20,348 nucleotides of DNA from Treponema sp. (GTDB taxonomy: Bacteria; Spirochaetota; Spirochaetia; Treponematales; Breznakiellaceae): the NCBI GenBank assembly GCA_031255615.1, contig JAIRSD010000120.1, positions 1 to 20,348 on the forward strand, given 5' to 3'. The notes beneath the pieces were generated by a model. The model was given only the letters and a program-made list of their open reading frames with translations, was not told the DNA's origin and did not search any database. Shown here in pieces: positions 6,682 through 14,458 of this stretch. The first letter of the stretch is position 1, and each line of letters opens with the position of its first letter. Position numbers and translations under genes: made by a program.

Positions 6682-7664
6682 TGAAAAAATTTATTACCCT
6701 TACGGTTGTAGTTGCCGTTGTTCTTGTCGGCATTGCCGCGGCGGGTCCCTTTTTCGTGATTGATGAAGGAGAACAGGCGGTGATCGTCCAAATGGGGAAA
6801 CTGGTGAAGGTGATCACCGATGCGGGATTCCACCTTAAGGTTCCCTTTATCGATGAGGTGGTCCGTTATCCCAAGAGAATCATGGCCATGGACGGGGAAC
6901 AGAAAAGCATGCCCACCAGGGAAAAGCAGTATATCTGGGTGGACATAACCGCCCGCTGGAAAATTTCGGATCCGGCGAAATTCTACGAATCGATAAAGAC
7001 CGTTGACGCGGCCTACGCCAAACTGGCGGAGGTCATTGATTCGGAGGTGCGGACCGTGGTGGCGGAAAATTATCTGCGGGAATCCGTGCGGAATTCCAAT
7101 ATTATCATGGACAGGCCCCTGAGCCCGGAATCCCTGGGCCTGGGAGATAACATCGACCCGGGGCTAATCCAGGCGTCCATCCAGCCGGAAACCAGCTATG
7201 AGCCCATCATGAAGGGCCGCCGCCAGATGGCGGAGGAAATCCTGGCCCGGTCCCGGCGCATGGTCCCCGAATACGGCATCGAATTGATCGACGTGGTTAC
7301 CCGGCAGATCCGTTATTCCGATGAACTTACCCAGAGCGTTTACGCCCGGATGATCAAGGAACGGAACCAGATTGCCCAGGCCTTTCGGTCCGAAGGGGAA
7401 GGGAAAAAGGCCGATTGGCAGGGCCGGATGGACCGGGAGCGGCGTTCCATCCTTTCGGAGGCCTATGAACGGGCGGAAACTATCCGGGGAGAGGGCGACG
7501 CGGAGGCGGCCCGGATCTACGCGGAGGCCTACAGCAGGGACCGGAGCTTTTTTGACTTTTGGCGGGCCGTGGAGTCCTACCGGAGCACCCTGCCGCGCTT
7601 CGACAAGACCCTTTCCACGGACATGGAGTACTTTAAGTACCTGTATTCCCCCACGGCGCGGTAG
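6681..7664 (+). CDS. hflC: HflC, SPFH/Band 7 membrane protein
   Basis: The 327-aa product, close to the usual HflC size, has an N-terminal membrane anchor (about 4-22). The SPFH core starts FVIDEGEQAVIVQMGKLVKVITDAGFHLKVPF (25-56), and there is the family EKQYIWVDITARWKISDP block. The helical region contains SEAYERAETIRGEGDAEAARIYAEAYSRDRSFFDFWRAVESY, the conserved HflC ending in which the terminal helices line the HflKC cage. The ATG at 6681 shares its A with the TGA of hflK, and GGAGGGG lies just before it. A GTG one codon upstream (6678) is an alternative start. It acts with HflK on membrane-protease quality control. The gene is followed by repeat DNA, not by a third operon member. Confidence 0.93.
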   Translation: MKKFITLTVVVAVVLVGIAAAGPFFVIDEGEQAVIVQMGKLVKVITDAGFHLKVPFIDEVVRYPKRIMAMDGEQKSMPTREKQYIWVDITARWKISDPAKFYESIKTVDAAYAKLAEVIDSEVRTVVAENYLRESVRNSNIIMDRPLSPESLGLGDNIDPGLIQASIQPETSYEPIMKGRRQMAEEILARSRRMVPEYGIELIDVVTRQIRYSDELTQSVYARMIKERNQIAQAFRSEGEGKKADWQGRMDRERRSILSEAYERAETIRGEGDAEAARIYAEAYSRDRSFFDFWRAVESYRSTLPRFDKTLSTDMEYFKYLYSPTAR

Positions 7665-7679
7665 CCGCCGGCGTTTTCG

Positions 7680-7705
7680 CGGGTATTGGACTTGTTCAAT
7701 ACCCG
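7680..7705 (+). repeat. 9-bp hairpin related to the family 3 palindrome
   Basis: CGGGTATTG (7680-7688) pairs with CAATACCCG (7697-7705). The stem-loop contains GGACTTGTTCAATA, the reverse complement of the right arm of the palindrome at 8103-8137. It lies 16 bases after the hflC stop and may end the hflKC transcript, but no T-tract follows. Confidence 0.55.
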
Positions 7706-7745
7706 GCAGCGTCCAGTTGTAATAATCGCATATCCTGTGTATTTT

Positions 7746-7909
7746 GGGCGCATTTTTTGCGGCTCCGCCGCAAAAAACCGGGCTATCCGCTCTAACAAAA
7801 ACCCTGCGGGTTTTTGTTGGCCGCTCCTATCCCTTGCGCGGCCCGCGAAAACGGCCTCCCTGCCGTTTTCGCGGGCTGGAACTTATCCCCCGCCGGCCTC
7901 CGTGCCGGC
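7746..7909 (+). repeat. Family 2 structured mosaic repeat, copy 2c
   Basis: It contains GGGCGCAT (7746-7753), an 11-bp hairpin TTTTTTGCGGC/GCCGCAAAAAA, CCGGGCTATCCGCTCTAAC, the AAAAACCC/GGGTTTTT hairpin (7797-7804 with 7808-7815) and CCGCTCCTATCCCTTGCGCG. A 15-bp perfect hairpin follows (7841-7855 with 7862-7876, loop CTCCCT), then a 6-bp one (7892-7897 with 7904-7909, loop CTCCGT). It is in the same orientation as 2a. No gene is supported here. Confidence 0.85.
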
Positions 7910-8012
7910 AGGACTTTCGCCTTCCCTGTGCCCTGCCCTTCCTGGGCTGCGCCTCCCGGAGACAGCCGGGGGTAAACCGGGAACCGCCGCAATACCCCGG
8001 CTGCTCATTAGA
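7910..8012. other. Tail of family 2 element, GC-rich non-coding
   Basis: It holds a CTGTGCCCTGCCCTTCCTGGGC segment whose close relative follows copy 2d (minus strand, about 17102-17080), and a weak CCCGG/CCGGG hairpin. No gene is visible. Confidence 0.45.
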
Positions 8013-8137
8013 GTTGTTCAGAAACTGAAGTTTCTGAACAACAACCGCTTACATAAAGAAGAACAACATGGGTTTCCTCAGGAAACCCATGTTTTTCGCA
8101 AGACTTGTTCAATAACCAACCGGGTTATTGAACAAGT
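8013..8137. repeat. Family 3 compound palindrome, first copy
   Basis: Three hairpins in a row: GTTGTTCAGAAACT (8013-8026) pairs with AGTTTCTGAACAAC (8029-8042); CATGGGTTTCC (8067-8077) pairs with GGAAACCCATG (8081-8091); ACTTGTTCAATAACC (8103-8117) pairs with GGTTATTGAACAAGT (8123-8137). The first and third recur at 20121-20208. A fourth, GAAAAACG/CGTTTTTC with an inner GATTCC/GGGAATC, follows at about 8156-8191. Confidence 0.85.
8067..8096 (+). terminator. Possible intrinsic terminator within the palindrome cluster
   Basis: The perfect 11-bp hairpin CATGGGTTTCC/GGAAACCCATG (loop TCA) is followed directly by TTTTT. The form is right for a rho-independent terminator on the plus strand, downstream of hflKC, although it may simply be one module of the repeat. 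Confidence 0.45.
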
Positions 8138-8263
8138 CCATTGAACAAGTTCCGCGAAAAACGTAGATTCCTCAAGGGAATCCGCGTTTTTCGTCGTTCT
8201 TTAAGCGGTTTTCCGTGTCTATTTTTACAGTCGGTGGTTTTAATTCCGGAGGCGCCGGGTACA

Positions 8264-9838
8264 ATGATGGTTGAACGAATACTGCACCTTGAAATTGAAG
8301 GCAAAAAGCGGCTGGGCTTTGATACCGGCCTTTCCCCCCAGGCCTTTGCCCAGGCGAAGCTGGCCCAGTTTATCATCCAGGAAGGCTTCATTGTCCTGCC
8401 CGGCGGAACGATACAACGCTGGCAGCCCGGCGGGGTGGAGGAGCGGCAGGGAACCATGGTGGTCTGGGGCCCCGATTTTGACGGGGAACGGCTGGATCGC
8501 CTCGTGGCCCCCGCCGCGTTGGAAACGCCGGAGGCCCGGCGCAAGGCCCTGTGGGCCCTGGGCCGCTGGATCGCCGCCTATCCCGGCGGGGGAAGCCTTT
8601 GGCCCGCGGGGGCGCTTGTCGCCCCTCCCTCTACGGAAGGCGGGCCCTATCCGGCGGGGACCGTCTTTTTCCCCCCCGAAGGACTCCGTCTCCGGGCTGT
8701 TCAGGCCGAAGGGGAGGAAGTCTGGCTGAACGGCGGGGAATCCCTGGTGTGCCGGGACCTTGACGGCGAAGCCGCCGCGTCCTTTACCGCCGGGGCCATG
8801 CTTTACCGGATCCTGGCCGCGGAAAAGGGCGCCGCCCGGCTTGACGGGAAGGACGCGCCGCCGGCCCTCCCTTTCCCCGCCCGGAACCAGGATCTGCTTC
8901 ACCAGGATATGCGGGAGGGGGTGTTCCTTCCCCTGCGGCTTGCCGCGCCGGGGCTGGACCCGGAGGCGGCGGGACTGGTGGATCAGGCCCTTGCGGGTCT
9001 TAAGGGCCAGCCGCCCCGGCCCCCGCTGGCGGCCTTTGCCAGGATTCTGGAAAAGCCCGGCGGCCCCACCTTTTTCCGGGAACTGGAGGGCGCGGAGGCG
9101 GAAAAGCTGGAAGAAGAACGGCGGCGATTTGAAAAAAAGCGGGGATTGACGGTGGGGACCCGGCGTTTTGTGGTCCGGAATTCCGCCATCCTCGCCGGCG
9201 TCCTTGCGGCCCTGGTCTTTGTCCTCATCATCGTCAACAGCATGATCGTTTCCCGGCGGAACCTGCCTACCACCGCGGGGATGGACTCCCTACAGGTGGT
9301 GGAAACCTACTACGGCGCCTTTGGCAAGATGGATCATACCCTTATGGAGGCCTGCGTTCTCAACAAGGCCGGGAAGGGGGATATTGATATGGTGGCCCGG
9401 TACTTTGTTACCAGCAAGGTCCGGCAGGCCTACGAATACACAACGGTCGCGGTTATCGACGCCAAGGACTGGTTCGACATGGGGGCCCCCCCCACGGGGC
9501 TTCCGATTTTCGGGGTAACGGACCTGAGCATCGCCCGAACCGCGGGGCATGAGGATGCCGGAGCATTGAATTACCGGGTGGAATACATACTCTGGATCCC
9601 CGGTCCTGGGGAAGACGGCGGGGAAGATTCGGTCCCGATTATCGCGGTCCCCGGCCCGGCGCAGGAACAGCCGGCGGGGACGGGGCTTGCCCCCATGGCG
9701 GCGGGCGGGCCGGAGGAATTTATCCCCCCCCGGGGCTATCCCTTTACCGACGAGCTTAACCTCGTCCTCCACAAGGGAAACTGGCGCATATCCAACATAA
9801 CCAGGAACACCGGAATCTCCGGTTCCGCGGGGTTTTAG
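8264..9838 (+). CDS. Membrane protein with a kinase-like (pseudokinase) N-terminal region
   Basis: The product is 524 aa with no certain family. Residues 94-190 follow the layout of a Ser/Thr kinase C-lobe: a helix ARRKALWALGRWIAAY; a GALVAPP/GTVFFPP pair where the catalytic and DFG strands would be; then AASFTAGAMLYRILA, like the helix-F segment of kinases (xSxGxxLYxLL). LRLAAPGLDPEAAGLVDQALA (about 225-245) then resembles the final kinase helices. No P-loop, HRD or DFG is present, so catalysis is unlikely. A charged helix (272-300) precedes one transmembrane segment (about 306-328). The C-terminal domain (338-524) begins SLQVVETYYGAFGKMD, reminiscent of NTF2-like folds, and presumably faces the periplasm. 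The start is ATG 8264 (or 8267) after GGAGG at 8248-8252. The open frame extends back to 8141, but that part is repeat DNA. The pseudokinase reading is an inference from pattern. Confidence 0.6.
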   Translation: MMVERILHLEIEGKKRLGFDTGLSPQAFAQAKLAQFIIQEGFIVLPGGTIQRWQPGGVEERQGTMVVWGPDFDGERLDRLVAPAALETPEARRKALWALGRWIAAYPGGGSLWPAGALVAPPSTEGGPYPAGTVFFPPEGLRLRAVQAEGEEVWLNGGESLVCRDLDGEAAASFTAGAMLYRILAAEKGAARLDGKDAPPALPFPARNQDLLHQDMREGVFLPLRLAAPGLDPEAAGLVDQALAGLKGQPPRPPLAAFARILEKPGGPTFFRELEGAEAEKLEEERRRFEKKRGLTVGTRRFVVRNSAILAGVLAALVFVLIIVNSMIVSRRNLPTTAGMDSLQVVETYYGAFGKMDHTLMEACVLNKAGKGDIDMVARYFVTSKVRQAYEYTTVAVIDAKDWFDMGAPPTGLPIFGVTDLSIARTAGHEDAGALNYRVEYILWIPGPGEDGGEDSVPIIAVPGPAQEQPAGTGLAPMAAGGPEEFIPPRGYPFTDELNLVLHKGNWRISNITRNTGISGSAGF

Positions 9839-10449
9839 AAATTTACCCCCAGGTTAAAAGCCCGGTCCAGGTAGCTCTGCCAGCGTTCCTCCCGGCTCGC
9901 CAATTCCCGGCTTGTCCCTTCCAGAATCACCATCTCCCTGGTTTTGACCCGGTCAAAGAGCCGGTCCCCCAGCATGACCCGCTCCATGCTTTCCAGGAGC
10001 CCGGTGCGGCGGAAATAGTCCAGGGTATTTCCCGCGGAACAGATAACCAGCCCCTTTTCCAGTTGTTTCATGCCCCTTCCGCCGCCGGAATCCGGCGTTT
10101 TTCCCGGTTGAAGGCCGTAGGCAAAACCATAGGTCCAAACCCGGTCAAACCAGCCCTTTAATTTTGCGGGAACATCGGACCAGAAAAGGGGGTAAATAAA
10201 AACGATGGCGTCGCTGGCATTTATCTTTTCCTGTTCCCGGACCGCGTCTTCCGGTACGGGAATGTCGAGACGGTAGCAGGCTTCCCGCTGGTATTCGGCT
10301 TCCGTCATGTCGCCGCAAAAATTCATCCGGTATAAATCGGAAACAGTATAGCCGTGGCCCGCCCTTTCCAGCCCCGCGATAAAACGATCCCGAACATGGC
10401 GGGTAAGGGAATCATCCGACGGATGGGCGTAAACGATAAACACCTTCAC
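9835..10449 (-). CDS. NAD(P)H:quinone oxidoreductase / flavodoxin-fold family protein
   Basis: The 204-aa product resembles the KefF/MdaB/NQO1 group of FMN- or FAD-dependent NAD(P)H oxidoreductases. It starts MKVFIVYAHPSDDSLTRHV, where the phosphate-binding YAHPxxxS loop is characteristic. It has the flavin-contacting YPLFWSDVPAKLKGWFDRVWTYGFAYG at about 86-112 and a later GLVICSAGN strand. It probably reduces quinones or other electrophiles by two-electron transfer in the cytosol. Translation starts at GTG 10449, 8 bases beyond the stop of the ABC transporter gene, so all three minus-strand genes likely form one operon. Its TAA stop interlocks with the TAG of the convergent gene: the two coding regions share bases 9835-9838. 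Confidence 0.88.
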   Translation of the reverse strand: MKVFIVYAHPSDDSLTRHVRDRFIAGLERAGHGYTVSDLYRMNFCGDMTEAEYQREACYRLDIPVPEDAVREQEKINASDAIVFIYPLFWSDVPAKLKGWFDRVWTYGFAYGLQPGKTPDSGGGRGMKQLEKGLVICSAGNTLDYFRRTGLLESMERVMLGDRLFDRVKTREMVILEGTSRELASREERWQSYLDRAFNLGVNF

Positions 10450-10457
10450 GGCGGCCC

Positions 10458-12272
10458 CTATACGGTGATCGCTTCCGCGTGCTGGGTCCAGTAAAGCTGG
10501 TAGTAGAGCCCCCTCTTTTCCATGAGTTCGTCGTGGGTCCCAATCTCCGCGATACCCCCGTCTTTGATATACATGATCCGGGAGCAGTCCCGGATAGTAG
10601 AAAGCCGGTGGGCGATGATAAAGGAGGTCCGGCCCTTCATCAGGGTGCGGATGCCGTCCTGGACAAGCTGCTCGGTGCCCGTATCGATGCTGCTGGTGGC
10701 TTCGTCAAGGATGAGGATCCGGGGATCGGATATAAGGGTTCTGCAAAAGGCCAAAAGCTGGCGCTCCCCCTGGCTGATGCCGCCCCCCCGCTCGGTGATG
10801 GGGGTATCGTAACCCTGGGGCAGTTTTTCGATAAAACTATCCGCGCCGATAAGCCGGGCCGCGGCCTTGATCTCCTCCAGACTGGCGTCCAGCTTGCCGT
10901 AGCGGATATTGTCCGCGATGGTGCCGGTAAAAAGGAAGCTGTCCTGGAGCATGATTCCCATTTGGCTTCGCAGGGATTTCAGGGTCACCTTCATAATATC
11001 CTGGCCGTCTACACAGACCTGCCCTTCCTCGATGTTGTAGAACCGGGAAAGGAGGTTGACGATGGTGGTTTTCCCCGCGCCGGTGGGTCCCACCAGGGCG
11101 ACGCTCTCCCCCGGGTGGCCGTCAAAGGAGACGTGGTTCAACACCTTGCGGGTCCCGTCGTAGCTGAAACTTACGTCCTTAAATTCCACATGGCCCCGGA
11201 CAAAGGGAAAGGCCGCCGCCCCCTCCGCGTCCTTTATCCGCACCGGTTCGGCGATGGTGTCGAAAATCCGGTCCAGGTAGGACATGGCGGTAATAAAGGT
11301 GTTGTAAATATTCGCCAGGTTGATGATCGGCTGCCAGAACCGCCAGGTATAGTTCCCCATCGCCAGGAGCATGCCGAAACTGACCATGGGCTGCATCTTG
11401 TAGACCCCCACGATGTAGACGAATGAAAAAACGATCTGGCTGATGGTTTCGGTGCTGAACCAGGTGGTATTGGAGATGTACTGGGCCCGCATCCATTCCC
11501 TGTTCCGCTCCTTCGTCAGGCCCTCCATGATGCCGCTGTTCCGTTTCTGCCGGTCAAAGGCCTGGGTCACCTTTACCCCGTCGATGGATTCCTGGATATA
11601 GGCGTTAAGGTTGGAATTTTTGTTGGAAACCCGCTGCCAGGCCCGGCGCTGGGCGGGTTTGATGGTCCAGATAAAGAGAGCCAGGATCGGCAGGCCCAGG
11701 ACGGTGACGGTCGCCAGTTGGGGACTCACCCGGAACATGAAGAACACGATAAAGACGATGTTCAGCACTTCGATAATAAAGTTGATGATTCCGTTGGACA
11801 GTGCGTCGGAAACGCTGTTCACATAAGGAACCACCCGGACAAAGATCTTGCCGTGGGGCCGGCTGTCGTAGAACCAAAAACCCAGCTTCTGCAAATGGGA
11901 AAAGAGGTCGAAGCGGATGTCGTGGATGATGTTGGCCCCCGCCCTGGCCACCAGGACGTTGCGGACGGCCCCCAGGGCTATGGCCGTTACGATGGAAATA
12001 CCGAGGAACAGGGCCATTTGCAGGAGGAGCTTCACATCCTTGGCGGGGACCGCCACATCGATGGCCCGCTGAATAAAGAGGGGCCCCATCAAACTGGAGA
12101 GATTCCCCAGGATGGAGAGCCCCAGGGCCGTACCCAGGCCGGCCTTCGCCCTGGCCAAATAGCGGAGGCAGCGGCGAATATTAAAAAGACTAACCTTCTC
12201 GTCCAGGTACTCGTCCACATCGTAGCGATTCCGGTTTGCCCCGGTCTTCTGGCTTTGCGGTTTCCTGGCCAT
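10458..12272 (-). CDS. ABC exporter half-transporter (canonical Walker B partner)
   Basis: The 604-aa product combines a six-helix exporter domain (about 45-340) with an ATPase domain (360-604). Motifs are Walker A GPTGAGKTT at 395-403, Q-loop Q443, Walker B ILILD at 519-523 followed by the catalytic E524, and switch His H555 (IIAHRLSTI). The signature motif is ISQGE (499-503) rather than LSGGQ. Paired with the next gene upstream (a one-base gap), it would make a heterodimeric exporter of the TM287/288, LmrCD or BmrCD kind, in which one ATP site is degenerate. Substrates of such pumps range from drugs to peptides or lipids and cannot be told from sequence. The N-terminal ~28 residues are a hydrophilic extension. 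Confidence 0.93.
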   Translation of the reverse strand: MARKPQSQKTGANRNRYDVDEYLDEKVSLFNIRRCLRYLARAKAGLGTALGLSILGNLSSLMGPLFIQRAIDVAVPAKDVKLLLQMALFLGISIVTAIALGAVRNVLVARAGANIIHDIRFDLFSHLQKLGFWFYDSRPHGKIFVRVVPYVNSVSDALSNGIINFIIEVLNIVFIVFFMFRVSPQLATVTVLGLPILALFIWTIKPAQRRAWQRVSNKNSNLNAYIQESIDGVKVTQAFDRQKRNSGIMEGLTKERNREWMRAQYISNTTWFSTETISQIVFSFVYIVGVYKMQPMVSFGMLLAMGNYTWRFWQPIINLANIYNTFITAMSYLDRIFDTIAEPVRIKDAEGAAAFPFVRGHVEFKDVSFSYDGTRKVLNHVSFDGHPGESVALVGPTGAGKTTIVNLLSRFYNIEEGQVCVDGQDIMKVTLKSLRSQMGIMLQDSFLFTGTIADNIRYGKLDASLEEIKAAARLIGADSFIEKLPQGYDTPITERGGGISQGERQLLAFCRTLISDPRILILDEATSSIDTGTEQLVQDGIRTLMKGRTSFIIAHRLSTIRDCSRIMYIKDGGIAEIGTHDELMEKRGLYYQLYWTQHAEAITV

Positions 12273-12273
12273 C

Positions 12274-14055
12274 TTAGTTCAACCCCCCGCCGGAAGGGGG
12301 CGCCCCCTCCGGGCTTTGATGGACTTCCTGGTCCATGTTGTATTGGAGGCTCCAAATATGATGGTAAAAGCCCCGGTTCGCCAAAAGTTCCTCATGGGTG
12401 CCCCGTTCCACGATCCTGCCCTTGTCCATAACAAGAATCTGATTCGCCCCCCGGAAGGATGAAATCCGCTGGGCGATGATGATCTTGGTGCAGGGAAAAT
12501 CCAGACTCCGCAGTTGGTTCTGAATATACTGTTCGGTCTCGCTGTCCACCGCGGAGGTGGTATCGTCAAGCACCAGGATCGACGGCTCCATCGCCAGGGC
12601 CCGGGCCAGGGCGATACGCTGCCGCTGGCCGCCGGAGAGCCCCACCCCCCGTTCCCCTACCAGGGTCTCGTAGCCCTCCGCCATCCCGCTGATAAAGCTA
12701 TGGGCGTCCGCCTGGGCCGCCCGCTTCTGGATGGTTTCGTCGTCCAGTTCCGGCCTGCCGTAGGCGATGTTGCCCTTCACCGAATCGGAAAAAAGAAACA
12801 CATCCTGCATGGCAAGGCCTATGTGCCGCCGCAGGGAAGATATGGTGTAGTCCCGCAGATCCCTGCCGTCCAGGAGCATCTCCCCGGAATCCGGCTCGTA
12901 AAAATGAGTCAACAGGTTGACCAGGGAGGTCTTCCCCGATCCGGTGCTCCCCAGAATGCCGATGGTTTCCCCCGGCCCGGCCTTAAAACTTACATCCCGG
13001 AGGATGGGATTCTCGTTTATCGTAAGGTTCACATGCCGGAATTCGATGCCCCCCGCGGGCCGGCCGGTAATTTCTTCCGCCCCCGGCTTGTCGTGGAATC
13101 CCTGGGGAGCCTCCACCACCTCCCGGATCATGGCGGCGGTGGCGTTGAAACGCTGCAAATCCGCCAGGATCACCGCCAGCATCCGCAGGGGATTCGCCAG
13201 CGCCCAGGTCAGGGAAGAAAATGCCAGGTACTGACCGGCGCTTATACGGTCCTGTATCAAAAAAATTCCCCCCGCCACCAGGGTGATGATGACCAGCAGG
13301 TTGCTCAACAGTTCCAACAGGGGCTGGTACCGGGCGGCGATAAGGGCGTTGCCGCAGCTTACATCCCGAAATTCCGCGTTATGCTTTTCAAAGTTTTGTA
13401 TCTCGTAATCTTCCCGGGCAAAGGCCTTAACCACCCGGTTTCCGTCGATATTCTCGGTTACCACCGTCCCCAGGCTGGTAAGTTTCTGCCGCAAAAGCAT
13501 GAACCGGGGCCGGATAATCTTGATAAACCGGTAGCTCAACAGGAGGATAAGGGGGGTTACCGCCGCCAGGCAGAGGGTAAGCTGCCAGTTCACCAGAAGA
13601 AGAAAACTAAAGGCGAAGATAAAAAGGATCACCGAATCCACAAAGGCAAAGGAAATCCAGGCCACCACATGGCGGACCATGTCCAGGTCCTGGGTCATCC
13701 GGGTCATAAGATTCCCCGTGGGGAATTTGTGGAGAAACCGGAAGTCCTGATTTTGGACCATCTCGTACATATCCCGCCGCAGCACTGTCATTGTGGTGCT
13801 GCTCATAGGCTCCAGGAACACATTGTGCATAACGTAGCGCATGCAGAGCCTGGTCGTCTGAACAATAAACATCGTTACCAGCAGGGGGATAAGGGGTTTG
13901 GTGTTCCCCGGGGTTATCACGTCATCAATCAGCCTCTGGGAAAGCATGGGGTTGATGATCATCACCGCTGAAGTAAGGGCCGAAAAGAGGATCCCCGCCG
14001 CGAAACGGGCGCGGTTCCCCTTCATATAATTCCAAAGCCAACCAACCTGAGACAT
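12274..14055 (-). CDS. ABC exporter half-transporter (degenerate Walker B partner)
   Basis: The 593-aa product has an exporter domain (about 15-310) plus an ATPase domain (337-593). Walker A is GSTGSGKTS at 369-377, the signature is a perfect LSGGQRQR at 473-480, and Walker B is ILVLD at 493-497. The following residue is D498 instead of the catalytic Glu, and the switch His is replaced by Q529 (IIAQRISS). Its own Walker sites plus the partner's odd ISQGE signature would therefore form the inactive ATP site, while its LSGGQ completes the active site with the partner. This matches the known asymmetry of heterodimeric exporters. The start is ATG 14055 after GAGAGG; the open frame continues upstream to 14145 without a binding site. 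It is the first gene of a three-gene operon. Confidence 0.93.
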   Translation of the reverse strand: MSQVGWLWNYMKGNRARFAAGILFSALTSAVMIINPMLSQRLIDDVITPGNTKPLIPLLVTMFIVQTTRLCMRYVMHNVFLEPMSSTTMTVLRRDMYEMVQNQDFRFLHKFPTGNLMTRMTQDLDMVRHVVAWISFAFVDSVILFIFAFSFLLLVNWQLTLCLAAVTPLILLLSYRFIKIIRPRFMLLRQKLTSLGTVVTENIDGNRVVKAFAREDYEIQNFEKHNAEFRDVSCGNALIAARYQPLLELLSNLLVIITLVAGGIFLIQDRISAGQYLAFSSLTWALANPLRMLAVILADLQRFNATAAMIREVVEAPQGFHDKPGAEEITGRPAGGIEFRHVNLTINENPILRDVSFKAGPGETIGILGSTGSGKTSLVNLLTHFYEPDSGEMLLDGRDLRDYTISSLRRHIGLAMQDVFLFSDSVKGNIAYGRPELDDETIQKRAAQADAHSFISGMAEGYETLVGERGVGLSGGQRQRIALARALAMEPSILVLDDTTSAVDSETEQYIQNQLRSLDFPCTKIIIAQRISSFRGANQILVMDKGRIVERGTHEELLANRGFYHHIWSLQYNMDQEVHQSPEGAPPSGGGLN

Positions 14056-14094
14056 AGAAACCTCTCGATAAACCAGGCAGCCCAATGCGCTAAA

Positions 14095-14143
14095 GGAATT
14101 CGTTCCGGGGCGGAATTCCCGCCCCACCCGGGGAACAAATTCC
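14095..14143 (-). promoter_or_regulatory. Leader hairpin upstream of the ABC exporter operon
   Basis: A long imperfect inverted repeat: GGAATT (14095-14100) with AATTCC (14138-14143), then GTTCC (14102-14106) with GGAAC (14131-14135), and an inner GGGGCGG/CCGCCCC. If transcription starts near 14142, this hairpin would sit at the 5' end of the mRNA, 40 bases before the start codon. Its role is not known. Confidence 0.5.
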
Positions 14144-14148
14144 AAAAA

Positions 14149-14157
14149 ATTTTAGCA
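14149..14157 (-). promoter_or_regulatory. Candidate extended -10 for the ABC exporter operon
   Basis: The minus strand reads TGC directly followed by TAAAAT (14157-14149), an extended -10 form, in an AT-rich stretch. No good -35 lies at the correct distance. Confidence 0.35.
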
Positions 14158-14235
14158 CAACTTTCATTAAAACTCTTTTTATAAACCATTTACAAGCCCC
14201 GGACCAAATTTTTCGGCGATTCCCGTCCGGCAAAG

Positions 14236-14272
14236 GCCGCGCATCGAGCCTCTGTTGGGCGCATCCCCGCCG
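14236..14272 (+). repeat. Partial family 2 element
   Basis: GTTGGGCGCATCCCCGCCGCC is the start of a family 2 element, closest to copy 2d, including an ATCGA a few bases upstream. The hairpin is broken and the GGGCTATCC and CCTATCCC blocks are missing. It lies in the 403-base gap between the ABC operon and adk, where no gene is otherwise seen. Confidence 0.55.
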
Positions 14273-14458
14273 CCCCGGCCCGCGTCCCGCCGCTGAGGGG
14301 AGGCCAGCCGCGCCGTTTTGCGTTACAATCGGAATCGCCGGACCATCGGTAAGTCCATTGACAGGGACCGGGAGAAGATGAATCCTTTCTTCCCGGGGGG
14401 AACGGAGTTTCCGGGCCGGCCCGGTTTTGAAACAAGCAATCATACAAGGGGGAATCGC

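Noticed and set aside
10479..13971. Long plus-strand open frames (up to 485 aa) opposite the ABC genes
   Set aside because: They are antisense shadows. The minus-strand products carry complete ABC motifs, while the plus-strand translations have no recognisable features.
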